A stretch of DNA of 17,941 bases from Mobilitalea sp. (GCA_029974875.1 JARKQP010000747.1:1-17941), one strand, 5' to 3'; positions 1 to 7,561 are shown, counted from the first letter of the stretch. Program-made: numbers and translations. The notes: generated from the letters alone by a model not told the origin.

Positions 1-2
1 AA

Positions 3-52
3 TGAAAAATAATGAAAATATATAAATGATATTGAAATGAAATGAGCAAAAA
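3..52. repeat. Upstream TGA repeats, 10-bp phased
   Basis: TGA begins at 3, 13, 33 and 43, with a TAA at 23, so a very A/T-rich unit resembling AATGAAAAAT recurs every 10 bp. It matches in style the better array at 132-191 next to the operon promoter, but is one base out of phase with it. It could be an auxiliary operator for the same regulator. In such AT-rich sequence chance is a real alternative, and the array may extend beyond the window start. Confidence 0.35.
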
Positions 53-131
53 AATATTAATAAGTAAATTAGTTGTAAATAGTAAACGATGATTTGAGTC
101 AATAATTATATAAAATGCACAAAAACTCCGA

Positions 132-191
132 TGAAAAATTGTGATAAAAGATGAAAAATATTGAAGTATATTGACATAATTTGAAACGAAT
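132..191 (+). promoter_or_regulatory. 10-bp direct-repeat operator array (putative DeoR-family site)
   Basis: TGA starts at 132, 142, 152, 162, 172 and 182: six units in exact 10-bp register, with rough consensus WTGAWA followed by four A/T-rich bases. The fifth unit is the start of the -35 hexamer (TTGACA, 171-176) and the sixth lies in the promoter spacer, so a protein bound here would block RNA polymerase. Some DeoR-family repressors, such as Bacillus IolR, bind tandem direct repeats of about 11 bp, and this operon ends in a DeoR-family gene. Assigning the site to that regulator is inference. Confidence 0.5.
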
Positions 192-199
192 GATATGAT
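171..199 (+). promoter_or_regulatory. Sigma-A promoter of the sugar operon
   Basis: TTGACA (171-176) is a perfect -35 hexamer. A spacer of exactly 17 bp leads to TATGAT (194-199), a 5/6 match to the -10, with the TG of an extended -10 at 191-192. Transcription would start near 206, giving a leader of under 20 nt before the AAAGGAGG ribosome binding site of the first gene. Confidence 0.8.
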
Positions 200-222
200 G
201 TGGACATAAAGGAGGTGAGTAA

Positions 223-1146
223 ATGAAATATGCAACTCGGGTAAACTCGTTCCTTCGTAATGATAAGGATTTAAGAAAGGCACTTTCGGAGATTGGAAAT
301 ATTGATGGGATTGACTATATTGATTTAAACTATCCGGAACATTTTACACAATACAGTGTAGATGAGGTCAGAGAAGATTTAGCGAAGAATGGTTTACAAT
401 GCAATGCAATTAACCTAAGGTTTCGGGATAGATACATAAATGGGGAGTTTGGGAATGCTGATATTGATATTTCAGAAGAAGCAATACGTTTGTGTAAGGA
501 AGCCGCAGATATTTGTAAAGCACTAGGTGGGGATCAGTTAATCATATGGTTAGGATTTGATGGTTTCGACTATTCTTTCCAGATCGATTATGTAAAAGTT
601 TGGAGCCAGGTGGTTAACGCATTCCAGAGGGTGTGTGATTATACAGATTTATTTATCAGTATAGAATATAAACCGTATGAAGAAAGAGTGCATTGTCTCA
701 TTGACAGCTTTGGAACCACGATGTTAATGGTTAAGGAGATCCACAGAGAAAACCTGGGGGTGACACTTGATTTCTGCCATATGCTGATGAAAAAAGAGAA
801 TCCTGCCTTTGCTGCTGCATGGTTATTGGAGAGAAATAAATTATTCAATATGCATTTGAATGATGGCGAGGGCTCTACGGATGATGGATTAATGGTTGGA
901 ACCGTAAATCTGTGGAAAACCATAGAGGTATTTTATTACCTCAAAAAATACAACTTCAATGGAGCCATATATTTCGATACTTTTCCAAAGCGTGAAGGAG
1001 CTGGCGAAGAATGTACGGCGAATATCAAAATGTGCCGCAAGATAGAAAATTTAATTGATGAGTTTGGAATGGAGAGTATTGGCCAAATAATCCAAAGGAA
1101 TGATGCGGTTGGAATCAGTAATATGATGGTAGCCATGCTGAAATGA
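223..1146 (+). CDS. Sugar isomerase/epimerase, xylose-isomerase-like TIM barrel
   Basis: This 307-residue cytoplasmic protein belongs to the AP-endonuclease-2 / sugar phosphate isomerase superfamily, metal-dependent TIM barrels that interconvert ketoses and aldoses or epimerise them. A metal site of the family type can be read: Glu148 (SIEYKPYEE), Asp183 and His186 (TLDFCHM), His211 (NMHLND), and a last acidic position at Asp252 (IYFDTFP), where many relatives have Glu. The length is normal and there is no signal peptide. The ATG follows AAAGGAGGTGAG at ideal spacing. As first gene of an ABC-transporter/kinase/DeoR operon, it probably isomerises the imported sugar before phosphorylation. The sugar cannot be named from sequence; the YFDTFP ending recalls rhamnose/lyxose-type ketose isomerases, which is only a hint. 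Confidence 0.85.
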   Translation: MKYATRVNSFLRNDKDLRKALSEIGNIDGIDYIDLNYPEHFTQYSVDEVREDLAKNGLQCNAINLRFRDRYINGEFGNADIDISEEAIRLCKEAADICKALGGDQLIIWLGFDGFDYSFQIDYVKVWSQVVNAFQRVCDYTDLFISIEYKPYEERVHCLIDSFGTTMLMVKEIHRENLGVTLDFCHMLMKKENPAFAAAWLLERNKLFNMHLNDGEGSTDDGLMVGTVNLWKTIEVFYYLKKYNFNGAIYFDTFPKREGAGEECTANIKMCRKIENLIDEFGMESIGQIIQRNDAVGISNMMVAMLK

Positions 1147-1161
1147 TTTAGTTAAATAATG

Positions 1162-1187
1162 TGTCATTGCAGATAATAGCAGTGACA
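1162..1187 (+). other. Intercistronic stem-loop
   Basis: TGTCATTGC (1162-1170) pairs with GCAGTGACA (1179-1187), giving 9 bp with one G-U and an 8-base loop, 16 nt after the isomerase stop. No T tract follows, so it is not a normal terminator. It may be a processing or partial-attenuation site before the binding-protein gene. Confidence 0.5.
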
Positions 1188-1287
1188 AGGCTTCAAGAAA
1201 GACTATTGGTTTTATTATGGGAGGAACGATAGAAACAATATAGCCGGACTGGATTCACATGGCCAATAGTTGTGGTATGGATAAAGA

Positions 1288-1303
1288 TACATGTGCACAT
1301 GTA
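1288..1303. promoter_or_regulatory. 16-bp perfect palindrome, possible operator
   Basis: TACATGTGCACATGTA is a perfect inverted repeat with no spacer, about 50 bp upstream of the binding-protein start codon, in a 205-bp gap with no convincing gene. The size and symmetry suit a dimeric repressor site. No clear promoter was seen next to it, so the role is open. Confidence 0.4.
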
Positions 1304-1351
1304 GATTTAGTGTAATGATTCAATAAAATCCAAAAAGAGAGGGAAAATATT

Positions 1352-2446
1352 ATGAAGAAAAAAGTTCTAGCAGTGTTAATGGCAGTTACAATGACAGCAG
1401 CATTCTTAACTGGATGTACATCAAGCACCAGTGGAACCGGCAAGGACGCAGCATCCGGGGATACGGCAACAGCAGCTTTCAATCCGGATGAAGAGCAGGG
1501 GATCGAAATAGCAGAATTAAGAACTACACTTGGTGCAATACCTAAGCCGGAGGGGGCGCTAAAATTAGGCGCAGTAGCAAAGGCCTTCGAAAATGAATAT
1601 TGGCGTACGTTAAAAGAAGGCTATGGTGTATTTCAGGATAAGCTGCAGGCCCAGGGCTATGATGTGACCATCGATGTTTCTTCCGCCCAGGGCGAAGGCG
1701 ATGAGCAGGGACAATTATCAATTGTAAAAGACTTAATTAACAAGAAATACAATGCGTTATTACTGTCACCGATTTCTGACGGTAACCTGGTGCCAGGTGT
1801 TGAAGACGCAAAGAAGGCAAAAATCCCGGTAGTTAATGTGAACGACGGTTTGATTGCAAATGCGGATGTTTTTGTTGGACCAAAAGCAATCCAAAATGGT
1901 GAGCTTGCAGCGGAATGGATATCAAATAAATTGGGCGGGAAAGGTCAGGTTGCCATTGTAATTGGTATGCCAAAAGCATTTGCGGCCAGACAGAGAACGG
2001 CAGGCTTTGAACAATATATGGCGGCTAACGCAAAAGACATTGAAATTGTTGCAAAGCAAAATGCAGATTGGGACCGTTCAAAATCGAAAGATCTTGCTGA
2101 TACCTGGATCAAGCAGTATCCGGACTTGAAAGCAATCTTCTGTAATAATGATACCATGGCATTGGGCGTTGTTGAAGCAGTAAAAGCTTCCGGAAAAGAC
2201 ATTCTTGTAGTAGGTGTCGATGGAATCGGTGAAGCTTATGACTCTATTAGAAATGGTGATCTGGATGCAACCATTGATTCCTTTCCATTATACAAAGCCC
2301 AGATCGCCGGGGAAGTAACCCTCCGCTTAATCGCCGGGCAGGAGGTTCCAAGAGTTATCTGGACGCCGCAGGCATTAATTGATAGTACAAATGTTGATAC
2401 ACAGGCAGAAGAAATCATTCGCTGGGAAGAACCTACATTTGAATAA
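1352..2446 (+). CDS. Sugar ABC transporter substrate-binding lipoprotein (RbsB-like)
   Basis: This 364-residue extracellular lipoprotein captures the sugar for the ABC importer. Residues 1-21 are a lipoprotein signal with lipobox LTGC, so Cys22 is the lipidated residue. A Ser/Thr/Gly-rich tether and acidic linker run to about residue 65. The rest is a Peripla_BP_4 fold of the ribose/galactose family: two alpha/beta lobes, with motifs such as KLGAVAKAFENEYW at the start, LLSPISDGNLVPGV, FVGPKAIQNGELAAEW, IFCNNDTMALGVVEA and VVGVDGIGEAYDSI. The start follows AGAGAGGG. It is second in the operon, with a strong hairpin just after it that may raise its dosage relative to the membrane genes. Ligand specificity is unknown. 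Confidence 0.9.
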   Translation: MKKKVLAVLMAVTMTAAFLTGCTSSTSGTGKDAASGDTATAAFNPDEEQGIEIAELRTTLGAIPKPEGALKLGAVAKAFENEYWRTLKEGYGVFQDKLQAQGYDVTIDVSSAQGEGDEQGQLSIVKDLINKKYNALLLSPISDGNLVPGVEDAKKAKIPVVNVNDGLIANADVFVGPKAIQNGELAAEWISNKLGGKGQVAIVIGMPKAFAARQRTAGFEQYMAANAKDIEIVAKQNADWDRSKSKDLADTWIKQYPDLKAIFCNNDTMALGVVEAVKASGKDILVVGVDGIGEAYDSIRNGDLDATIDSFPLYKAQIAGEVTLRLIAGQEVPRVIWTPQALIDSTNVDTQAEEIIRWEEPTFE

Positions 2447-2464
2447 AATGTAACAACATTCATT

Positions 2465-2504
2465 GGGCATTGGCCGAAAACAATAATGTTTTCGGCTTAT
2501 GCCC
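2465..2504 (+). other. Strong intercistronic hairpin between binding protein and ATPase
   Basis: GGGCAT (2465-2470) pairs with ATGCCC (2499-2504), and inside it GCCGAAAAC (2473-2481) pairs perfectly with GTTTTCGGC (2488-2496), with a 2x2 internal loop and the six-base loop AATAAT. No U tract follows, so full termination is unlikely. Hairpins here in ABC operons commonly protect the upstream binding-protein mRNA and reduce read-through, as in malE-malF. This also rejects an in-frame upstream start at 2486 for the next gene, because it lies inside the hairpin. Confidence 0.75.
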
Positions 2505-2524
2505 TAAGTAAAGGGGGAGAGAAG

Positions 2525-4012
2525 ATGGAGGCAATGATTCATTTTTCTAAGATTACAAAACGGTTTCCTGGAAATATTGCATTAAATAATGTGGATTTTG
2601 AAATACAAAAGGGGGAAGTGCATGCCCTGCTAGGTGAAAATGGAGCAGGTAAATCCACCTTGCTTAATATTCTACATGGAATTTATAGCCAATATGAAGG
2701 TGGAATCGAAATAGAAAATAAAAGGATTAATTTCAAAAGTGCAAATGATGCCATTGAATTTGGTATTGCCAAAGTACACCAGGAGGTTAATCTGGTAACT
2801 GATCTTACGGTTGGACAAAATATTGCCCTTGGTTATGAACCGAAAAAAGGGGTACTTGTTGATTTTAGTACGATGTACCAAAGAACGGATTCAATTTTAG
2901 GAAGGTTGGGCTGTAGGTTTAAAAGCAGTGACAGGATTGATTCTCTCAGTACCGGTGAAATGCAGATGATTTTGATTGCAAAAGCACTGTTCCATAATGC
3001 CAGGATCATTTCCTTTGATGAACCCACCTCTGCATTAACGGATAAGGAAGTGGACCGGTTACTGGAGATAATCGGCGAGCTAAAAAGACAGGGGATTACT
3101 ATTTTATACATTACGCACAGGCTGGACGAAGTATTCAAAATAGCAGATAGAGCCAGTATCCTACGTGACGGTAAATACGTCTGTACATTGAAAATAAAGG
3201 ATATTACAAAAGAAGTATTAATTCACAATATGGTGGGCAGGGATGTATCTGCCTTCGCAGTCAGAAATAAACCGTTATGCGTAACAGAGGAGGTTGCGCT
3301 TGAAGTAACTGATTTAGAATCAGAGGGGGTTTTCAGGGGCATAAGCTTTAAAGTGCACAAAGGAGAAATATTGTCCTTTGCAGGTTTGGTAGGTGCAAAG
3401 CGTACCGATGTCATGCGTGCGATTTTTGGGGCGGATCCATTAACCGGCGGACAGATTAAGGTACATGGAAAGCCAGCCAACATTAAAACTCCCAAGCAGG
3501 CCTTGGCAAATGGAATTGCGTTAATCCCTGAAAACAGAAAAACACAGGGATTTGTGAAAGGCTTTACGAATGCACAGAACATGGCACTAGCATCAATGAA
3601 CAAATTCACAAAAGGGTTTTTTGTGGATGATGGAAAAATACTTGATAATTGCAAATATTATATGAAGGAAATGGATCTTCATCCAAATGATCCGGAATAT
3701 CAGACCGATAGCTTAAGCGGCGGTAATGCACAGAAAGTAATAATTGCAAAATGGATGACTACAAAGCCGGATATTATTATTTTCGATGAACCTACAAAGG
3801 GAATCGATGTTGGTGCGAAGGCAGAGATTTACCGTCTTATGGAGGACATGGCAGCTGATGGAAAGGCGATTATCATGGTTTCCTCTGAATTGCCTGAGGT
3901 TATTGGCATGAGTGACCGTGTAATCATAATGCGTGAAGGCCGCATGGTTGGAGAATTAAATAGAAACGATCTTAATGAAGAAAGTATTTTGCATTTTGCA
4001 ATGGAGGGGTAA
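2525..4012 (+). CDS. Sugar ABC transporter ATP-binding protein, two ABC domains (RbsA/MglA-like)
   Basis: This 495-residue cytoplasmic ATPase powers sugar uptake. The N-terminal ABC domain has Walker A GENGAGKST (residues 37-45), the Q-loop region KVHQEV, signature LSTGEMQ and Walker B IISFDEPTSAL. The C-terminal ABC domain has the degenerate Walker A typical of RbsA proteins (GLVGAKRT), signature LSGGNAQKV and Walker B IIIFDEPTKGIDVGAK. Usually only one site is fully catalytic in this family. The start at 2525 is chosen because AAAGGGGGAG lies directly upstream. It is followed after 37 nt by its permease. Confidence 0.92.
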   Translation: MEAMIHFSKITKRFPGNIALNNVDFEIQKGEVHALLGENGAGKSTLLNILHGIYSQYEGGIEIENKRINFKSANDAIEFGIAKVHQEVNLVTDLTVGQNIALGYEPKKGVLVDFSTMYQRTDSILGRLGCRFKSSDRIDSLSTGEMQMILIAKALFHNARIISFDEPTSALTDKEVDRLLEIIGELKRQGITILYITHRLDEVFKIADRASILRDGKYVCTLKIKDITKEVLIHNMVGRDVSAFAVRNKPLCVTEEVALEVTDLESEGVFRGISFKVHKGEILSFAGLVGAKRTDVMRAIFGADPLTGGQIKVHGKPANIKTPKQALANGIALIPENRKTQGFVKGFTNAQNMALASMNKFTKGFFVDDGKILDNCKYYMKEMDLHPNDPEYQTDSLSGGNAQKVIIAKWMTTKPDIIIFDEPTKGIDVGAKAEIYRLMEDMAADGKAIIMVSSELPEVIGMSDRVIIMREGRMVGELNRNDLNEESILHFAMEG

Positions 4013-4049
4013 GTTTCGGGCTGCATTTTGCGGCAGAAAGGATATGGAT

Positions 4050-5012
4050 ATGAAAACTATTTGGAAAAAGTTCTCAAGGGAGTTTGGCATTATTATTGCA
4101 CTGCTTGTCCTGATGACCATTTTTGGTATTCTTGAACCTTTATATTTAACGCCTACAAATCTGTTGGATATTGTTGATCAGACAGTTATTAATGGTTTAT
4201 TGGCAGTCGGAATTACGATGGTTATTATTACGGGTGGTATTGATCTTTCGGTCGGTTCAACGATGGCCATTGTTATTGTCTGTATCGGTCAGTTTTTGGT
4301 AAATGGGTTACATCCGGCTGCTGCGATTTTACTTGGCATCCTATTGGGATTTCTTCTGGGTGCCATCAATGGATTCTTAATTACCAAGATGCATTTACAG
4401 CCGTTTATTGCAACCTTGGGTATGATGAGTGCATACCGGGGTGTAGCCTATCTTTTTACAGGGGGCTGGCCTGTATTAGATATTCCACGGAGCTTCAGGA
4501 CGATGATGGACGGTGATATTGCCGGAATAATTCCTTCCTCCGTAGTAATTTTACTTTTGTTTGCAATTATTACTTATGTGCTGTTGAAGCACACAAAATT
4601 TGGTACCTACTTATATTCCATGGGCAGCAATGAAGAAGCGACTAGACTATCCGGTGTAAATGTTGATTTTAATAAGATCATGGCTTATGCCCTTTGTGGT
4701 GTGGCAACAGCGCTTGCCGGAATGGTCATGCTGGCAAAATTGGGTACCGGTGAACCGGCGGCAGGACAAGGCTATGAATTAAATGCGATTGCAGCGGCGG
4801 CTGTTGGCGGAACAAGTCTTTCCGGCGGAAAAGGCAGCATTTTCGGAACCTTTTTTGGAGCGATCCTGTTACAAGCGCTTAAGATAGGTCTTATTGTATG
4901 CGGGGTGGATACCTTCTGGCAGTATATAGCGACGGGTGTTATTATAATTGCAGCGGTATATCTGGATATCATCCAAGGAAAGATTAAAAGCTGGAAATCA
5001 ATCCGAAAATAG
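4050..5012 (+). CDS. Sugar ABC transporter permease (RbsC-like)
   Basis: This 320-residue integral membrane protein is the BPD_transp_2 permease, which dimerises to form the sugar channel. It is almost entirely hydrophobic helices. The family motif TGGIDLSVGS follows the second helix, and the cytoplasmic coupling region reads GSNEEATRLSGVNVDFNK. The late motif AAAAVGGTSLSGGKGS is typical of RbsC. An upstream in-frame start at 3975 would overlap the ATPase gene and add a non-hydrophobic leader. AGAAAGGA at 4035-4042 favours 4050 over the ATG at 4044. One permease gene is present, as in homodimeric ribose-type transporters. Confidence 0.9.
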   Translation: MKTIWKKFSREFGIIIALLVLMTIFGILEPLYLTPTNLLDIVDQTVINGLLAVGITMVIITGGIDLSVGSTMAIVIVCIGQFLVNGLHPAAAILLGILLGFLLGAINGFLITKMHLQPFIATLGMMSAYRGVAYLFTGGWPVLDIPRSFRTMMDGDIAGIIPSSVVILLLFAIITYVLLKHTKFGTYLYSMGSNEEATRLSGVNVDFNKIMAYALCGVATALAGMVMLAKLGTGEPAAGQGYELNAIAAAAVGGTSLSGGKGSIFGTFFGAILLQALKIGLIVCGVDTFWQYIATGVIIIAAVYLDIIQGKIKSWKSIRK

Positions 5013-5069
5013 GGTTTATAGGTCTTTATATTATTGTACCGCCGTTAAACGGGAAGAAAGGAGACTGTG

Positions 5070-5972
5070 ATGCAGAATGGATATATTTCAGTCATAGGCA
5101 GCCTTAACTATGATATATTCATGAACCAGAAGAGGCTTCCAAGGAAAGGTGAGACATACACAGCGGATAGTGTTTCATATGAAGGTGGAGGCAAAGGAGC
5201 AAATCAGGCAGTACAGTGTGCAAAGCTCGGAGTTCCTACATATATGATCGGTAAGGTCGGTAACGATCATTATGGAGACATTCTTGTGGAGAAGCTTATG
5301 AAGTTTGGTGTCAGGACGGATTACGTGGGAAAAAGCCTGAGCAATACTGGGATCGGGGTCGTCCATGTTTTGGAGGAAGGTATGGTATATGCCTCGATTG
5401 TGCCGGGAGCTAATTATGATATCTCATTAAAAGATGTAGAGGAATTGGAAAACATAATTTTAAATAGTAAGATCATCATTCTTCAGATGGAAATTCCTGT
5501 AGATATAATAGAAGAAATAATTCACAAAGCGGATGACCACGGTGTTTATATTATATTAAATGCTGCTCCTGCTAAAGACATTCACAAAGAAGCTTTGAAA
5601 AAGATAGCTTGTCTTGTTGTAAACGAAACGGAAGCCTCTTACTACGCAGGAGAAGAAATAAATGATGAAGAATCTGCCAGGAGGTTTGCACATAAGTTAA
5701 CGGAATTAACAAAGGGTATTGTTATAATAACCTTGGGAAGCAATGGCAGCTTACTTTGTGGCGGGGAGAGTATGATAAAAATTCCTTCTATAAAAGTGGA
5801 AGAGGTTGTTGAAACGACAGGGGCGGGAGATTCTTATATCGGAGCCTTTGCGTACGGCAAGTATGTGGGCATGGATGATGAAGAGGCATGTAAGTTTGCG
5901 GCAAAAGTTTCTGCCGTTACCGTTACTAAAGTAGGTGCTCAAGGTGCAATGCCTTATTTGACGGATTTGTAG
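5070..5972 (+). CDS. PfkB-family carbohydrate kinase (ribokinase-like)
   Basis: This 300-residue cytoplasmic kinase phosphorylates a sugar with ATP. It has the ribokinase N-terminal pattern GSLNYDIF and the first PfkB signature around GGGKGANQAV (residues 39-48). The second signature is TTGAGDSYIGAF, with Asp254 as the expected catalytic base. NAAPAKDI and VNETEASYYAG are typical internal motifs. Length is normal for ribokinases. A GTG at 5067 is in frame, but ATG 5070 has the better distance from AAGGAG (5058-5063). Placed after the transporter and before the regulator, it most likely phosphorylates the product of the first gene. Ribose itself is not proven: the operon has no rbsD and carries an isomerase that ribose use would not need. 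Confidence 0.88.
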   Translation: MQNGYISVIGSLNYDIFMNQKRLPRKGETYTADSVSYEGGGKGANQAVQCAKLGVPTYMIGKVGNDHYGDILVEKLMKFGVRTDYVGKSLSNTGIGVVHVLEEGMVYASIVPGANYDISLKDVEELENIILNSKIIILQMEIPVDIIEEIIHKADDHGVYIILNAAPAKDIHKEALKKIACLVVNETEASYYAGEEINDEESARRFAHKLTELTKGIVIITLGSNGSLLCGGESMIKIPSIKVEEVVETTGAGDSYIGAFAYGKYVGMDDEEACKFAAKVSAVTVTKVGAQGAMPYLTDL

Positions 5973-6062
5973 GACTGGTTTCGTGAAACCTTTGTTTGTA
6001 GCTTGAAATCTTGCAGGAAAGTAATTATAATATTTGTAAATAACGCAGGAGAGGTGAAAAAC

Positions 6063-6758
6063 ATGATCCCCGATCTACGGAAAAAGGAATTGCTGAACTA
6101 TATCGCTCAAAAGGATGTAGCATATATTAAGGATTTAGCGGAAGAGTTAGGAATCTCACTCTCGACAATACGGCGGGATCTACAGGCTTTGCAGGAAGAC
6201 GGCGAGGTTATTTTGTTGCGCGGTGGTGCGGCAAAGCTTTCAAAACATGATTTTGACGAACCTGTAGTCCGTAAAAAGCTGATTAACAGTGAAGCGAAGG
6301 AAATCATAGCTAAAAAAGCGGCTGCTTTGGTAGAGGATGGGGATTGTATTTATGTGGATTCGGGAACAACCACGGTAGCCATGTTAAAATATTTACCAGG
6401 AAAGAATATTACAATAGTCAGCAGCAGCACACAATTGATGGAGTATATGCCAATCAAAGGAGGCAAATGTATCTTATTAGGCGGAGAGGTACGGGATGAT
6501 CTGGAATCTGTTTTTGGATCGCTGACAGAAAAGATGATTTCAAATATGTATTTTGATAAAGCATTTATCGGTGCAAATGGTTATATCGAAGATGGGGGGA
6601 TTTACACCTACGACCCCAGAGAGGCTAGAAAAAAAGAAATTGTAAAAGAGTACTCAAAACAGACCTATGCATTAATGGATACTTCAAAACGAAATAAATA
6701 TGCCTTTTCTAAAGCCTTTGATTTGAATGAATGTATTTTGATAACCGAAGTAGAATAA
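6063..6758 (+). CDS. DeoR-family transcriptional regulator
   Basis: This 231-residue repressor-type regulator has an N-terminal DeoR winged helix (about residues 5-57), with recognition region SLSTIRRDLQALQEDGEV followed by the hallmark LLRGGAA. The C-terminal DeoR sensor domain resembles sugar-phosphate isomerases: DSGTTTVAMLKYL, VSSSTQLMEYM, LGGEVRDD, AFIGANGY and the closing MDTSKRNKYAF. It would sense a phosphorylated intermediate. AGGAGAGGTG lies upstream of the ATG; a longer TTG start at 6003 has no such site. It is the last operon gene, 90 nt after the kinase, and ends just before a strong terminator, suggesting autoregulation through the phased array at 132-191. Confidence 0.9.
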   Translation: MIPDLRKKELLNYIAQKDVAYIKDLAEELGISLSTIRRDLQALQEDGEVILLRGGAAKLSKHDFDEPVVRKKLINSEAKEIIAKKAAALVEDGDCIYVDSGTTTVAMLKYLPGKNITIVSSSTQLMEYMPIKGGKCILLGGEVRDDLESVFGSLTEKMISNMYFDKAFIGANGYIEDGGIYTYDPREARKKEIVKEYSKQTYALMDTSKRNKYAFSKAFDLNECILITEVE

Positions 6759-6764
6759 ACCGGG

Positions 6765-6795
6765 ACTCTCCTTGTGGAATGCAAGGAGAGTTTTT
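6765..6795 (+). terminator. Rho-independent terminator of the sugar operon
   Basis: ACTCTCCTTG (6765-6774) pairs perfectly with CAAGGAGAGT (6782-6791) around a seven-base loop, followed by a T run to 6795. It starts six bases after the DeoR stop codon. Confidence 0.92.
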
Positions 6796-6896
6796 GAAGA
6801 AAATTCAGGAAAGATTTTTGGAATTTTGCGAAAAAATCAAAGAAGGATCCATATAAGGGGTCTGTTTTTTAGACTGAAGTCAATTAGTGTTGTATA

Positions 6897-6931
6897 AAGA
6901 ACGCTTGAAATTTTTAGGTGTTCTTTTTTTT
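6897..6931 (+). terminator. Second terminator-like hairpin before the rhamnulokinase-like ORF
   Basis: AAGAACGC (6897-6904) pairs with GTGTTCTT (6918-6925), one G-U, with a 13-base loop, and the T run reaches 6931. No gene lies between it and the operon terminator 100 bp upstream. It either backs up read-through or ends a small untranslated transcript. Confidence 0.65.
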
Positions 6932-6980
6932 GGCTTTTATGACTATCTATAATTTAGAATAGATGAAAGGGGTAATCGTA

Positions 6981-7487
6981 ATGGGTAACAATTATATGGC
7001 GGTTGATATTGGGGAAAAGGAGGGAAAGCAAACTCTTGGGTACTTAATTGACGGCAAGCTGCAGATGGAAAAAATACATCAATTTGAAGTAAAGCAAAAG
7101 GAAATTGACGGCGTGTTAGGAATGGACCAGGACGATGTGGTAAATGAAATAAAAAAGGGGCTCATCAGATGCAGGGAGCTTGGCAGACTTCCGGTTTTAG
7201 TGGGAATCAATGAATGGAACAGTGACATTGTCCCAAAATTATGCTATATCAGCCCCTTATTCCCCTTAGCTACAAAGCCGGACAGTGTCATTGGGAGCCT
7301 GGATTTAGAGGTGACGGAGGAGGTCGGATATGACTGCATTGTAATAATACTGGATACTAAGCATATTGCCTCAGTGATGTTAGAAGAAGCCAGTGGTATA
7401 GACGATACAGCCAGCAGCCTCCTGTCCCTTATGATCTTCAGCCATGAAATTCCTGATTTACAGTCTGCCAGGAAATGTATAGAATAG
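6981..7487 (+). CDS. Rhamnulokinase-like protein, internally deleted (likely remnant)
   Basis: The 168-residue product starts like a rhamnulokinase (FGGY kinase): YMAVDIG, then GYLIDGKLQMEKIHQFE, EIKKGLIRCRELGRLPV and VGINEWNSDIV, where intact enzymes have GIDTWGVD. It then jumps to what is normally the middle of the protein: SPLFPLATKPDSVIGSL, VTEEVGYDCIVI and TKHIASVM, the last resembling the THDTASAV element. Roughly 130-150 residues in between and most of the C-terminal ATPase lobe are missing. The AVDIGASSGR-type phosphate loop reads GEKEGKQ here. Catalytic activity is therefore unlikely. The frame is nevertheless open, with GAAAGGGG eight bases before ATG 6981, so it may be expressed or only recently decayed. 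The homology is recognised by eye, not by search. Confidence 0.65.
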   Translation: MGNNYMAVDIGEKEGKQTLGYLIDGKLQMEKIHQFEVKQKEIDGVLGMDQDDVVNEIKKGLIRCRELGRLPVLVGINEWNSDIVPKLCYISPLFPLATKPDSVIGSLDLEVTEEVGYDCIVIILDTKHIASVMLEEASGIDDTASSLLSLMIFSHEIPDLQSARKCIE

Positions 7488-7532
7488 AAAGCAAATATAT
7501 TGTTATTTTTATGTTTAAAACAAAAGAGAGTA

Positions 7533-7561
7533 TTGACAGGGCTAGTGATACCATATATGTT
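7533..7561 (+). promoter_or_regulatory. Promoter of the two-component operon
   Basis: TTGACA (7533-7538) is a perfect -35, and 17 bp later TATGTT (7556-7561) is a 4/6 -10. It lies 80 bp before the kinase start codon. The leader holds GTTA repeats at 7583, 7591 and 7599. Confidence 0.6.

Noticed and set aside
1259..1315. 18-codon ORF MANSCGMDKDTCAHVDLV before the binding-protein gene
   Set aside because: It has no ribosome binding site and is crossed by the 16-bp palindrome, more likely regulatory DNA.
5977..5990. GGTTTC/GAAACC inverted repeat after the kinase gene, as a terminator
   Set aside because: The loop is only two bases (four if a pair opens), the stem is short, and the T-rich tail is broken; the DeoR gene follows in the same operon.
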